From assembly GCA_015060335.1 (NCBI GenBank), contig SUYR01000001.1, forward strand, positions 82,466 through 146,465: a stretch of 64,000 nt of DNA, written 5' to 3'. Under the pieces are notes generated by a model. It ran no database searches. It saw only the letters and a program-made list of their open reading frames with translations, and was not told where the DNA came from. The translations under genes and the position numbers were made by a program. Every line of letters starts with the position of its first letter. The first letter of the stretch is position 1. Source of the DNA: Bacteroidales bacterium (GTDB lineage Bacteria; Bacteroidota; Bacteroidia; Bacteroidales; UBA932). Positions 34,232 to 42,321 of this stretch are shown here, in pieces.

Positions 34232-36398
34232 GTCTCTTTTCTACGATTTTCATCTCATCCACCAGATGTCCTGCTCCACCGAACTTGTCGATGATGAAGA
34301 GCACATATCTGATATCGACATTTATACATCTCTGAAGCTCCGGCTCGAACATCACATCGCTGCTCATAGACTCCCAGTTTCCGTCGAATGCAAGTCCGAT
34401 GAGTTCTCCGTGGGCGTTCATGATAGGGCTGCCGGAGTTGCCGCCTGTGATGTCATTCGTGCTGAGGAATGCCACCGGCATCTGACCGTCTTCCATTGCG
34501 TATTTCCCGAAATCCTTGCTCTCATATAGAAGCTTCAGTTTCTCAGGAACCACAAACTCCCAGTTTTCAGGATCTTCCTTTTCCATTACACCTTTGAGGG
34601 TGGTGTAGTGCCTGTATATGACTGCATCCTTAGGAGAATATCCCTTTACGGATCCGTATGTGAAACGCATGGTGAAGTTTGCGTCAGGATATTTAGGTGC
34701 CTTACCCTTCCACTCGAGAAGGCCTGCGGTATAATTCTTCTGTGCCTTCGCCAGTGCTGCACCAGGATTGGCAGCCTCCTTCTGAGCCTTTGTGCACTCG
34801 TTATAGATGGACATTCCTACGATGCATGCAGGGTCTTCAAGTACAGCCGTTCCTTTTTCTGCCACAGCAGCCTTGAGTGTCTCGGCAGAGGCGAATACGC
34901 TGCTGTCGAACAAACCGTCAACGAAGGCGTCTATATCCATCTGTGCAAAGTCTTCTGACAGGTCTTTGAGATAATTCTCCGGCTTTGCCCTCTCGCGGTA
35001 GAACTTCATCATTGCCTTTGCTACCTTGCGGTCGGTCTCGAATGAGTAGTCGGCATACTGTTTCTCCAGCACGGCTACAGCCTCGTTCAGTGCAGTGAGA
35101 GTGTCCTTGCCTGCCTTTACGCCCCTTGCAGTCAGCCTGTCGAGGGTCATGGCAAAATTGGTGAGCTCGATCCTATAGACAGATTCAAATGCTGTAGTGA
35201 ACGCCAGATTGGCATCTTTCCCTTCATTGACTGCCTTTTCGATATCTCCGAGTGCATTGCCATAGCTGGCGAGTCTTCTGCCCTTGCGGTCTTTTGCAAG
35301 CCACTGAGTGAAAGCGTGCTCCTGCTCTTCTGCCCTTCCTATGATATTGAGCTTGTCGAATGCCAGCTTCATGCCTTGCCATTTCTTCCATCCGTTTGAG
35401 GAACCTGAATATTTGCTTGCGTACTGGATCTTTATCTTAGGGTCGGCGAGCATATCCTCAAGCAGTACGTTCTGACGGACAGTGCGTGCAGCAATGCGGA
35501 TGTCGTTCTGCTCGATCTGGAATTTGAGCTCAGGAGATGTCTGGAAACGTGTAGTACGTCCCGGATAGCCCATGATCATCGTGAAGTCACCCTCCCGGAT
35601 ACCGGCTGTAGATACCTTGAGATAGTTCTTCATTTTCAGAGGAACATTATTAGGAGAGTAATCTGCCGGATTGTTGTCCTTGTCTGCATATACACGGAAC
35701 ATAGAGAAGTCTCCTGTATGGCGAGGCCACATCCAGTTGTCAGTGTCCGCTCCGAATTTTCCGATTGATGAAGGAGGTGCGCCTACGAAACGTATATCTC
35801 TATATACTTTATATACAATAAGATACAGCATATTGTCATTGTAGAAAGACGTGGTCACCACCTTGCAGTGAGGATTCTTCTTTTCTGCCTTTTCTACAGC
35901 AGCCTTGATGACTGCAGCCCTTGCCTGAGCTACTTTGCTTTCGATTTCAGGATTGCCCTTGTACTCTCCGCGAGCCTTCTTTTCTGCGGACTCGAGAGCA
36001 GGAGTCAGGTCTTCCATGTATTCGAGGAAGGTGACTGTAAGACCCTCGCACGGGAGCTCTTCGCTTCTTTTCATTGCCCAATATCCGTTCTTGAGATAGT
36101 CGTGCTCTGTTGAGCTGAGCTTCTGTATATGGCCGTATCCGCAGTGGTGGTTGGTCAGAAGAAGACCTTCATCTGAGACGATCTCTCCTGTACATCCGCC
36201 CCCGAACTGCACGATGGCATCCTTGAGGGAACCGTTGTTTATCTTGTATATCTGATTGGTGGACAGCTCGCAGCCTGCTTCCTTCAGTGCCTTGCCGTTC
36301 ATTTGCTTCAGAAGCGGAAGGAGCCACATGCCCTCATCTGCCCTCAAACTTCCTGCGCATAGCGCCAGGATCGTGATAATGCTGATAAATTTCTTCAT
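34212..36398 (-). CDS. S46-family dipeptidyl-peptidase, DPP7 type, 728 aa
   Basis: Periplasmic serine peptidase that removes dipeptides from the N-terminus of oligopeptides, central to amino-acid use in Bacteroidota. It has a signal peptide (MKKFISIITILALCAGSLRA), then the S46 start DEGMWLLPLLKQMNGKAL. The catalytic triad is readable: His85 in TNHHCGYGH, Asp in GADTDNWMWPRHTGDF, and Ser in GGNSGSPIMNAHGELIGLAFDGNWES. In the last stretch Gly occurs where DPP11 enzymes have the S1 Arg (FDR), so a DPP7-like preference for hydrophobic P1 residues is expected rather than Asp/Glu. It lies 22 bp after rnhB in the same run of genes. Confidence 0.95.
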   Translation of the reverse strand: MKKFISIITILALCAGSLRADEGMWLLPLLKQMNGKALKEAGCELSTNQIYKINNGSLKDAIVQFGGGCTGEIVSDEGLLLTNHHCGYGHIQKLSSTEHDYLKNGYWAMKRSEELPCEGLTVTFLEYMEDLTPALESAEKKARGEYKGNPEIESKVAQARAAVIKAAVEKAEKKNPHCKVVTTSFYNDNMLYLIVYKVYRDIRFVGAPPSSIGKFGADTDNWMWPRHTGDFSMFRVYADKDNNPADYSPNNVPLKMKNYLKVSTAGIREGDFTMIMGYPGRTTRFQTSPELKFQIEQNDIRIAARTVRQNVLLEDMLADPKIKIQYASKYSGSSNGWKKWQGMKLAFDKLNIIGRAEEQEHAFTQWLAKDRKGRRLASYGNALGDIEKAVNEGKDANLAFTTAFESVYRIELTNFAMTLDRLTARGVKAGKDTLTALNEAVAVLEKQYADYSFETDRKVAKAMMKFYRERAKPENYLKDLSEDFAQMDIDAFVDGLFDSSVFASAETLKAAVAEKGTAVLEDPACIVGMSIYNECTKAQKEAANPGAALAKAQKNYTAGLLEWKGKAPKYPDANFTMRFTYGSVKGYSPKDAVIYRHYTTLKGVMEKEDPENWEFVVPEKLKLLYESKDFGKYAMEDGQMPVAFLSTNDITGGNSGSPIMNAHGELIGLAFDGNWESMSSDVMFEPELQRCINVDIRYVLFIIDKFGGAGHLVDEMKIVEKRHDKQKK

Positions 36399-36420
36399 AA
36401 CTATTCTATAATACCTGTTT

Positions 36421-37032
36421 CTAAAACAATGTTGGCTCCAACTGCTTCAGATGGAAGCTTTTCCTGTGGTGCGGGGTGTATCCGTGTCTGATTATTGCAT
36501 CGACATGCTCTTTGGTCGGATAGCCCATATTTCTTTCCCATCCGTACTGGGGATGCTCCAGAGCCAGTTTTCTCATATAATCATCCCTATATGTCTTTGC
36601 CAGTACCGATGCTGCGGCTATGGAGGCGAACTTGGCGTCACCCTTGACTATGCACTGGTATCTATAACCGTCGAAGGGTTTGAACCTGTTGCCGTCGATG
36701 AGCAGGTATTCCGGTTTTATCTCCAGCCTGCGAACAGCCCTCTGCATGCCGGTAATGGATGCATTCAGTATGTTTATTGTGTCTATTTCTGCCGCACTCA
36801 CCTCTTCTACCGCCCATGCGAGAGCTTCCTGTTCAATAATGGGGCGGAGCTGTTCGCGGGCTTTTTCTGTCATTTTCTTTGAGTCATTCAGCAGGGGATG
36901 ATGGAAGTCTTTAGGCAAGATTACAGCAGCGGCAAAGACAGGACCGGCCAGAGGACCTCTTCCCGCTTCGTCGCACCCTGCCTCAATCAGGTCTGCGTGA
37001 AGATAACTCAACAAGTGGTTTTCATTGTGCAT
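36421..37032 (-). CDS. rnhB: Ribonuclease HII, 203 aa
   Basis: Removes RNA, especially single ribonucleotides, from RNA-DNA hybrids. The family signature [25 protein letters not shown] includes the catalytic Asp-Glu (D21/E22). Further acidic residues are in LLIDGNRF and [25 protein letters not shown], and the C-terminus has [32 protein letters not shown]. Normal length, complete. It begins 18 bp downstream of the XRE regulator gene and leads into the peptidase gene. Confidence 0.97.
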   Translation of the reverse strand: MHNENHLLSYLHADLIEAGCDEAGRGPLAGPVFAAAVILPKDFHHPLLNDSKKMTEKAREQLRPIIEQEALAWAVEEVSAAEIDTINILNASITGMQRAVRRLEIKPEYLLIDGNRFKPFDGYRYQCIVKGDAKFASIAAASVLAKTYRDDYMRKLALEHPQYGWERNMGYPTKEHVDAIIRHGYTPHHRKSFHLKQLEPTLF

Positions 37033-37050
37033 CCTGCAAATTTACACAAT

Positions 37051-37437
37051 CTATTTGTCCTCGCCAAGTCTTTTCTTCAACATTAATATGATTTCGTTCT
37101 TGCTGCTTATTGTCTCCTCGTGAGAAGCGACCAGCTTTTCCAGATCGCTGATTCTCCTTTCCAGATTGTCTATCTTGCCTGAATACTCCTGCTGTACCTC
37201 CATGAGAGTGGCACCCTCTATCTGTGAGGGACGATAACCGAGCACGATTTCCTCTGCCGGCGTGTCCAGAAGTGATGCTATTCTGTGCAGGTTGCAGTTG
37301 AGGATGGATGTGTTGCCTTTTTCAAGATCGCGATAGGCGGTGAGTGAAATGCCCATCTGAAGGGCCATGTCTTCCTGTGTCAGTTTTCTGGCCTTTCGGA
37401 GCTTTCGGATATTGTTTTTGATGGAGGTGTTGTCCAT
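37051..37437 (-). CDS. XRE-family HTH regulator with C-terminal coiled coil, 128 aa
   Basis: Residues ~6-62 form a Cro/CI-type HTH (IRKLRKARKLTQEDMALQMGISLTAYRDLEKGNTSILNCNLHRIASLLDT). The last ~50 residues (SGKIDNLERRISDLEKLVASHEETISSKNEIILMLKKRL) have heptad spacing and predict a coiled coil for dimerisation. It is first in the long minus-strand gene run. A perfect inverted repeat TATAAC-6-GTTATA immediately upstream of its -7-like box (37470-37487) is a candidate autoregulatory operator. Confidence 0.9.
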   Translation of the reverse strand: MDNTSIKNNIRKLRKARKLTQEDMALQMGISLTAYRDLEKGNTSILNCNLHRIASLLDTPAEEIVLGYRPSQIEGATLMEVQQEYSGKIDNLERRISDLEKLVASHEETISSKNEIILMLKKRLGEDK

Positions 37438-37457
37438 GCCAAGTTGTTTTATCGAGA

Positions 37458-37487
37458 CAAAAGTATCGGTATAACAACTTCGTTATA
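37458..37487 (-). promoter_or_regulatory. XRE gene -7 box with adjacent operator-like palindrome
   Basis: On the minus strand TACTTTTG (37458-37465) fits TAnnTTTG. A perfect inverted repeat, TATAAC-aacttc-GTTATA (37470-37487), falls in the spacer region where a repressor would block RNA polymerase. No good TTTG is seen at the expected -33 position. Confidence 0.5.
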
Positions 37488-37628
37488 AACAAGATTTTCT
37501 GGCGAATAGCAAGAAAAACAACCTAAAAAAGAGAAAAAAGCGTAAGAAAAAGAAAAAAACGACGGATTTTATGGCGAACGCGTACATGACTCTTGCATTT
37601 TCTTGACTTTCTTCTCTACTTTGCCCTT

Positions 37629-37832
37629 ATGAATCAGAGTCAGAAATTTGAACTTATATGCGGCGTCCTTGCCGAAACAGACTGGAATGTACATTTTACA
37701 GTCACTTTTGATGACGTCTGCCGAAGGTACGGGGCTGACCCCCGACGGATGGACAATATGTTTTATGACCGTTTCGGCATGTCCGGCGAAGAGATGATCG
37801 AACAGTACAGAAAAGGCTGTCTTGTTTTCTGA
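37629..37832 (+). CDS. Small HTH-like protein, 67 aa
   Basis: The track ORF starts at 37593, but the ATG at 37629 (MNQSQKFELICGVLAETDWNVHF) gives the more natural start, because the preceding 12 codons carry a promoter-like motif (ctactttg, one base short of TAnnTTTG). The second half, VTFDDVCRRYGADPRRMDNMFYDRFGMSGEEMIEQYRKG, has the spacing and hydrophobic pattern of a single AraC-type helix-turn-helix. It may be a small DNA-binding protein or an adaptor. Function unknown. It lies alone between the divergent XRE gene and the EF-G2 gene, and I see no terminator of its own. Confidence 0.6.
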   Translation: MNQSQKFELICGVLAETDWNVHFTVTFDDVCRRYGADPRRMDNMFYDRFGMSGEEMIEQYRKGCLVF

Positions 37833-37857
37833 TGTGTAAAAAACATCGGCCGATTTG

Positions 37858-37888
37858 TTGGTATTGTAATAATCTTTTTTTAGTTTTG
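37858..37888 (+). promoter_or_regulatory. Promoter of the EF-G2 gene
   Basis: TTG (37858-37860), a 20-base spacer and TAGTTTTG (37881-37888) fit the Bacteroidota consensus. The leader to the ATG at 37949 would be about 54 nt. Confidence 0.6.
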
Positions 37889-37948
37889 CGAAGATGTGTC
37901 TTTTCAGACACCGACTGACTAATTACAAACACAATAACACTACAACTG

Positions 37949-40102
37949 ATGAAAGCTTATCAAACCCAAAACATCCGCAATGTGGTTCTCCTCGGCAGCA
38001 CAAAGTCAGGAAAGACCACATTATCTGAAGCAATGCTTTATGAAGGTAAGGTGATTGACAGAAGAGGTACTGTAGAGGCAAAGAATACTGTCTCTGACAA
38101 TGCGGAGATCGAACAGATCAACCAGAGATCCATCTATGCTACTCCGCTCTATGCTGAGTTCATGGATACAAAGTTCAATATCATTGACACTCCGGGTGCT
38201 GATGACTTTGTGGGCGGTGCTGTTTCCGCTTTCAAGGTATGCGATACAGGAGTGCTTGTTGTAAATGCACAGCAGGGTGTCGAGGTAGGAACCCAGATTT
38301 ATTCGCGTTATGCAAATGAATATGGTATTCCTATGATTGTGGCTGTCAACCAGCTCGACGGAGAAAAGGCTTCTTGGGAGAACACCCTTGAGTCTATGAA
38401 AGAGGCATTCGGTAACAAGCCGGTAGTGGTTCAGTATCCTATAGAAGTGGGTGCCGGATTTGACGGCTTTATCGATGTGCTCAAGATGAAGCTTTACCGT
38501 TTTGAAGGCGACACAGGCAAACGTCAGGACCTTGAAATCCCGGCTGACAGACTTGAGGAGGCAGAGGAACTCAGAAATGCTCTCATCGAGCGCGCGGCTG
38601 AGTATGACGACACTCTTATGGAGACATTCTTCGACCAGGGTTCTCTCTCGGAGGATGAGATCAGAAAGGGTCTTGGAATCGGTATCCGTGAAGGTGCTGT
38701 GATGCCTATATTCTGTCTTTCTGCAAAGAAGGATATCGGAGTAAAGCGTCTCATGGAGTTCACAATCCGTACAGCGGCTTCTCCGGCAGAACGCAAGGGC
38801 GTTACAAAGGACGAGAAAGTTATCGAGTGTAAGCAGGAGGCTCCTGTATCACTCTTTATATATAAGACATCAGTAGAGCCTCATCTTGGCGAGGTGGCTT
38901 ACTTCAAGGTGATGTCAGGTGAGCTTACAGAGGGTATGGACCTTGAGAATCCTGAGACAGGTGACAAGGAAAGAATCTCTGCAATCTATGCTGTCGCAGG
39001 TAAGAAGAAGGAGAAGGTGACAGACCTTATCGCCGGTGATATCGGATGTACAGTGAAGCTCCGTGCAGCAAAGACAAATGTGACTCTTTGTGCTCCTGGC
39101 GCAGATATAGCTTACAAGGATATCGTCTTCCCTCACTATAAGTATCGTTGTGCTGTAAAGGCTAAGGATGCAAAGGATGAGGAAAAGGTGAGCGAGGCTA
39201 TGGCAAAGATATCTGCCGAGGATCCTACATATGTAATCGAGTACCACAAGGAGCAGAAGCAGACTATCCTCAAGGGTATGGGTGAGCAGCATGTCAACAC
39301 TCTCAAGTGGAGACTTCAGAATGAGAACAAGCTTGAGATCGAGTTCTCGGCTCCTAAGATTTCATACCGTGAGACCATCACAAAGGTTGCATGTGCGGAC
39401 TATCGTCACAAGAAGCAGTCGGGTGGAGCCGGTCAGTTCGGTGAGGTGCATCTCCTTATTGCTCCATATCAGGAAGGAGTGGATCCGGGCAACAAGTTCA
39501 AGGTTGACGGCAAGGAAGTCGTTCTCAATATCAAGGGTAAGGAAGAGTTTGACCTTCCATGGGGAGGTAAGCTCGAGTATTACAACTGTATCGTAGGTGG
39601 TGCTATCGACGCACGCTTCATGCCTGCTATCCTCAAGGGTATCAATGAGAAGATGAGCGAAGGTCCTCTTACAGGTTCGCTTGCACGAGATATCCGCGTT
39701 TATGTTTACGATGGTAAGATGCATCCGGTTGACTCAAATGAAATCTCATTCGTTCTCGCATCACGTAATGCATTCAAGGAGGCGTTCCGCGCTGCAGGTC
39801 CGAAGATCATGGAGCCTATCTACAATGTAGAGGTGCTGACTCCGTCTGAGTACATGGGTGCATGTATGTCTGACCTCCAGAACCGTCGTGCTCTTATCGA
39901 GGGTATGGGATCAGACAAGGGATTCGAGGTCATCAAGGCTCGTGTTCCACTTGCAGAGCTCTACCGTTACTCTACAACTCTCAGTTCTCTCTCATCAGGT
40001 AGCGCAACTTTCACAATGGACTTCGCTGACTACCAGCCGGTACCGGGTGATGTACAGGAAAAGCTCCTGAAGGCTTACCTCGAGGAAGAGAAGGAAGACT
40101 AA
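37949..40102 (+). CDS. EF-G paralog (EF-G2) with altered GTPase motifs, 717 aa
   Basis: Full-length elongation factor G-like protein with GTPase domain, domain II, and the domain III-V part (YRETI, GGAGQFGEVHL, GFDLPWGG-like and PxxEVxVxTPSEYMG). The GTPase signatures deviate from housekeeping EF-G. The P-loop is GSTKSGKTTL instead of GHIDAGKTT. Switch I has QRSIYA where EF-G has RGITI, so the Mg-binding Thr is missing. Switch II is DTPGADDF, with Ala84 in place of the catalytic His of DTPGHVDF, and the NKxD motif is NQLD. In Bacteroides thetaiotaomicron an EF-G paralog without GTPase activity has been reported to support translation during nutrient limitation and gut colonisation; this protein is a plausible counterpart. 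It has its own promoter and a hairpin terminator. Confidence 0.92.
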   Translation: MKAYQTQNIRNVVLLGSTKSGKTTLSEAMLYEGKVIDRRGTVEAKNTVSDNAEIEQINQRSIYATPLYAEFMDTKFNIIDTPGADDFVGGAVSAFKVCDTGVLVVNAQQGVEVGTQIYSRYANEYGIPMIVAVNQLDGEKASWENTLESMKEAFGNKPVVVQYPIEVGAGFDGFIDVLKMKLYRFEGDTGKRQDLEIPADRLEEAEELRNALIERAAEYDDTLMETFFDQGSLSEDEIRKGLGIGIREGAVMPIFCLSAKKDIGVKRLMEFTIRTAASPAERKGVTKDEKVIECKQEAPVSLFIYKTSVEPHLGEVAYFKVMSGELTEGMDLENPETGDKERISAIYAVAGKKKEKVTDLIAGDIGCTVKLRAAKTNVTLCAPGADIAYKDIVFPHYKYRCAVKAKDAKDEEKVSEAMAKISAEDPTYVIEYHKEQKQTILKGMGEQHVNTLKWRLQNENKLEIEFSAPKISYRETITKVACADYRHKKQSGGAGQFGEVHLLIAPYQEGVDPGNKFKVDGKEVVLNIKGKEEFDLPWGGKLEYYNCIVGGAIDARFMPAILKGINEKMSEGPLTGSLARDIRVYVYDGKMHPVDSNEISFVLASRNAFKEAFRAAGPKIMEPIYNVEVLTPSEYMGACMSDLQNRRALIEGMGSDKGFEVIKARVPLAELYRYSTTLSSLSSGSATFTMDFADYQPVPGDVQEKLLKAYLEEEKED

Positions 40103-40124
40103 TCGATATTTGTCAAATTCGTAT

Positions 40125-40151
40125 AACCCCGGAAGTCTTGCTTTCGGGGTT
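40125..40151 (+). terminator. Hairpin after the EF-G2 gene
   Basis: An 11-bp stem, aaccccggaag / ctttcggggtt (one G-T pair), with a 5-nt loop, starts 23 bases after the stop. It is not followed by a long T run, so it may be a partial terminator or a 3' stabilising hairpin. The next gene starts 12 bases after it. Confidence 0.6.
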
Positions 40152-40162
40152 AATCATAATGA

Positions 40163-41005
40163 ATGTCTATGAAAAAGTTCTTAGCTATTTTATGTCTGGT
40201 TGTTGTGTCCGCTCTCAGTTCTTGGGCGGCAAAACCGGATACTTTGAAGGTCCTTGCTATAGGAAACAGCTTTTCAGAGGATGCCGTCGAGCAGCATCTT
40301 TCCGGCCTTGCCAGGGCTGAGGGGCTGAATGTTATAATCTGCAATATGTACATAGGCGGATGTTCCATTGAGAGGCATGTCAAGAATCTCAGAGGAAATA
40401 TTCCTGATTACAGATATCGTAAGATCGATGTAAACGGAAAGATGACAGAAGTCTGGGGATATACCCTCGAAAAAGTTCTGGCTGAGGAAGACTGGGATTA
40501 TATCAGTCTCCAGCAGGCAAGCCATTATTCCGGCCTTCCGGAGTCGTATGCGCTTCTGCCTGAGCTTGCGGAGTATGTCAGGGCGAGAGTTCCTGAGGAC
40601 GCCGAACTTGTGTTCCATCAGACCTGGGCATATGCCGAGACATCTGATCATGGAGGTTTCGTGAATTATGACAGAGACCAGATGAAGATGTACAAAGCAA
40701 TAGTGTCCACAGTTAATCAGGAAATTCCGAAGTCCGGTATTAAGCTCATAGTCCCTTCCGGAACAGCCATCCAGAATGCCCGTACCTCAGCATTGGGCAA
40801 TGATCTTACACGTGACGGCTTCCATCTGAGTTTCCTTCACGGACGTTATATCGCTTCATGCGCATGGCTTGAGGCGGTGGTCGGAGTCAATCCTGTCGGC
40901 AATTCATACTGCCCTGATGGTATGACTGCGGAGGAATGCAGGCTGGCTCAGAAGGCTGCCCATAAGGCTGTGAAGAAGCCTTCAAAGGTGTCGGTGATAA
41001 AGTAG
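40163..41005 (+). CDS. DUF4886-like SGNH-fold exported protein, 280 aa
   Basis: A signal peptide (MSMKKFLAILCLVVVSALSSWAAK) is followed by an SGNH/GDSL-like block: VLAIGNSFSEDAVEQHL with the candidate nucleophile Ser in GNSFS, ICNMYIGGCSIERHV, WDYISLQQASHYSG, and a C-terminal DLTRDGFHLS with the Asp-x-x-His pair expected of an SGNH hydrolase. This matches the DUF4886 family, whose substrate is unknown; an esterase acting on a glycan substituent is an inference. ATG codons at 40163 and 40169 are both possible starts. It is convergent with the AraC gene, with a bidirectional terminator between them. Confidence 0.82.
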   Translation: MSMKKFLAILCLVVVSALSSWAAKPDTLKVLAIGNSFSEDAVEQHLSGLARAEGLNVIICNMYIGGCSIERHVKNLRGNIPDYRYRKIDVNGKMTEVWGYTLEKVLAEEDWDYISLQQASHYSGLPESYALLPELAEYVRARVPEDAELVFHQTWAYAETSDHGGFVNYDRDQMKMYKAIVSTVNQEIPKSGIKLIVPSGTAIQNARTSALGNDLTRDGFHLSFLHGRYIASCAWLEAVVGVNPVGNSYCPDGMTAEECRLAQKAAHKAVKKPSKVSVIK

Positions 41006-41025
41006 CCGGACCTGAAATAAATTGA

Positions 41026-41073
41026 AATCGTCCCTTCCTTCATGAGATATTCCCGACGAAGGAAGGGACGATT
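41026..41073. terminator. Bidirectional terminator between convergent genes
   Basis: A perfect 16-bp stem, aatcgtcccttccttc / gaaggaagggacgatt, with a 16-nt loop lies between the DUF4886 stop (plus) and the AraC stop (minus). AT-rich tracts flank both sides. Confidence 0.85.
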
Positions 41074-41087
41074 GTATTATTTTGCTC

Positions 41088-41951
41088 TTAATATTTTATA
41101 AGGAGCTGTCTGATATGATTCCTGTACTCGATAGGGGTCATGTTCTTTCTCTTGGTAAATATCCTGATGAAGTTGGACTTGTTGTTGAATCCGCATTCAT
41201 AGCATATTTCAGAAGCGCTGAGGGCGGTGTCGGCCAGCAGGTCGCATGCTTTTGCAACTCTGAGATTGTTCACGTATGTTATGAATGATATGCTGGTCTG
41301 ACGCTTGAAGAAATGGCTGAATGCAGAATCTGACATATTTGCAAGCTTGGCAGCATCCGACAGGGTTATCTTTTGAGAGATGTTTTCAGATATGAAATTA
41401 CATACCTTGCTGATTCTCCTGGACTTGGACTTATGTATGAGGATTTCGGACTCATATGAATTGCTGACAATCTTTCTGCGTGGTGCGTGGGCCAGTGAGT
41501 TGAGGATGTTTAGGAATTTGGTCGCTGTCTGGAATCCCTGAAGCTTTGTAAGTTCCATGATTTCGTCCTTGATCCGCTCTGCCTCTTCACCGTAGAAATA
41601 CAGCCCTTGCATGGAGTCCATAAGCAGCTGTTTTATAGGCATGAACAGACGCTTGCTCATTATATGATAATTCAGCAGGTCCCTGGAAAACTGTATGGTG
41701 ACCTCGTGGTTCTCTTCGGGCTCGCTTTTCCATACATGAGGTACATATGGACCGATCATTACAAAGTCCAGCCCTGAAAATGTCTCCTCGGAATCACCGA
41801 TGACTCTTGTGCCGCTTGTATTCATCACCAGATTGATTTCGTATTCCGGATGACAATGTATCGGATACTCAAATTTGGCATTCGGGCGGTCAAAAATGAT
41901 AAATAAGTCGTCTCCATTGATCGGACATATTTCCTGTTGAATTTCAGCCAT
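41088..41951 (-). CDS. AraC-family regulator with cupin sensor domain, 287 aa
   Basis: The track start at 41975 is a TTG; the ATG at 41951 (MAEIQQEICPINGDDLFIIFDRP) is preferred, and the likely promoter -7 box overlaps the region in front of it. The N-terminal ~110 residues form a cupin-like sugar-binding domain (FEYPIHCHPEYEINLVMNTSGTRVIGDSEETFSGLDFVMIGPYVPHVW). The C-terminal ~100 residues are the AraC double HTH (ITLSDAAKLANMSDSAFSHFFKRQTSISFITYVNNLRV..., ASEICYECGFNNKSNFIRIFTKRKNMTPIEYR). It is divergent from the mannanase locus and is the obvious candidate regulator. Unlike the first locus, no HTCS is present here. Confidence 0.93.
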   Translation of the reverse strand: MAEIQQEICPINGDDLFIIFDRPNAKFEYPIHCHPEYEINLVMNTSGTRVIGDSEETFSGLDFVMIGPYVPHVWKSEPEENHEVTIQFSRDLLNYHIMSKRLFMPIKQLLMDSMQGLYFYGEEAERIKDEIMELTKLQGFQTATKFLNILNSLAHAPRRKIVSNSYESEILIHKSKSRRISKVCNFISENISQKITLSDAAKLANMSDSAFSHFFKRQTSISFITYVNNLRVAKACDLLADTALSASEICYECGFNNKSNFIRIFTKRKNMTPIEYRNHIRQLLIKY

Positions 41952-41972
41952 TTGTAAATGTTTTAATTGGTG

Positions 41973-42002
41973 CAAAATTAGTAATTCTTCAACAATTGCA
42001 AA
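41973..42002 (-). promoter_or_regulatory. Promoter of the AraC regulator gene
   Basis: On the minus strand TTTG (41999-42002), an 18-base spacer and TAATTTTG (41973-41980) fit the Bacteroidota consensus apart from a slightly short spacer. The leader to the ATG at 41951 would be about 15 nt. Confidence 0.5.
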
Positions 42003-42193
42003 ATATTTTTCAAAAGAGTATAATTAATTTTCGTCGAAAAATATACAGAAAAGTCGAAGTATCTATGTTGTTGAAAAAAAGAGTGATGGCACATAATTGT
42101 ACTTTTTTGTCCGTTCGTTACACAATTTCAACATACTTCAAAATAGTATAACATATTGACATAACTCTCATCTTCCTTGTTTAGTACTCAAAT

Positions 42194-42201
42194 TATATTT
42201 G
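42194..42201 (+). promoter_or_regulatory. Possible -7 box for the mannan locus
   Basis: TATATTTG matches TAnnTTTG, but no TTTG is found at the right distance upstream, as would be expected for an activator-dependent promoter. The leader would be ~115 nt and contain the 14-bp tandem duplication. Confidence 0.35.
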
Positions 42202-42321
42202 CAATGCGGTGGTGTGCAATGATATGAGACATCGAATATGAGACATCGAAGCGGGTGTCTGAAGGCTGGCCACAAAAACGAATATTTATTAACAACTATT
42301 AATAACCAAACGTACCAATTT

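Larger units (their letters stand above)
41952..42321. other. 370-bp divergent regulatory region of the mannan locus
   Basis: AT-rich, without a gene I can support. It contains the AraC promoter, a possible plus-strand -7 box, a 14-bp tandem duplication (atatgagacatcga twice, 42222-42249), and an inverted repeat pair around TTTCAACATA (tatgttgttgaaa at 42063-42075 against tttcaacata at 42126-42135), with a third similar half-site ttcaaca at 41988. These are candidate regulator sites. Confidence 0.5.
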
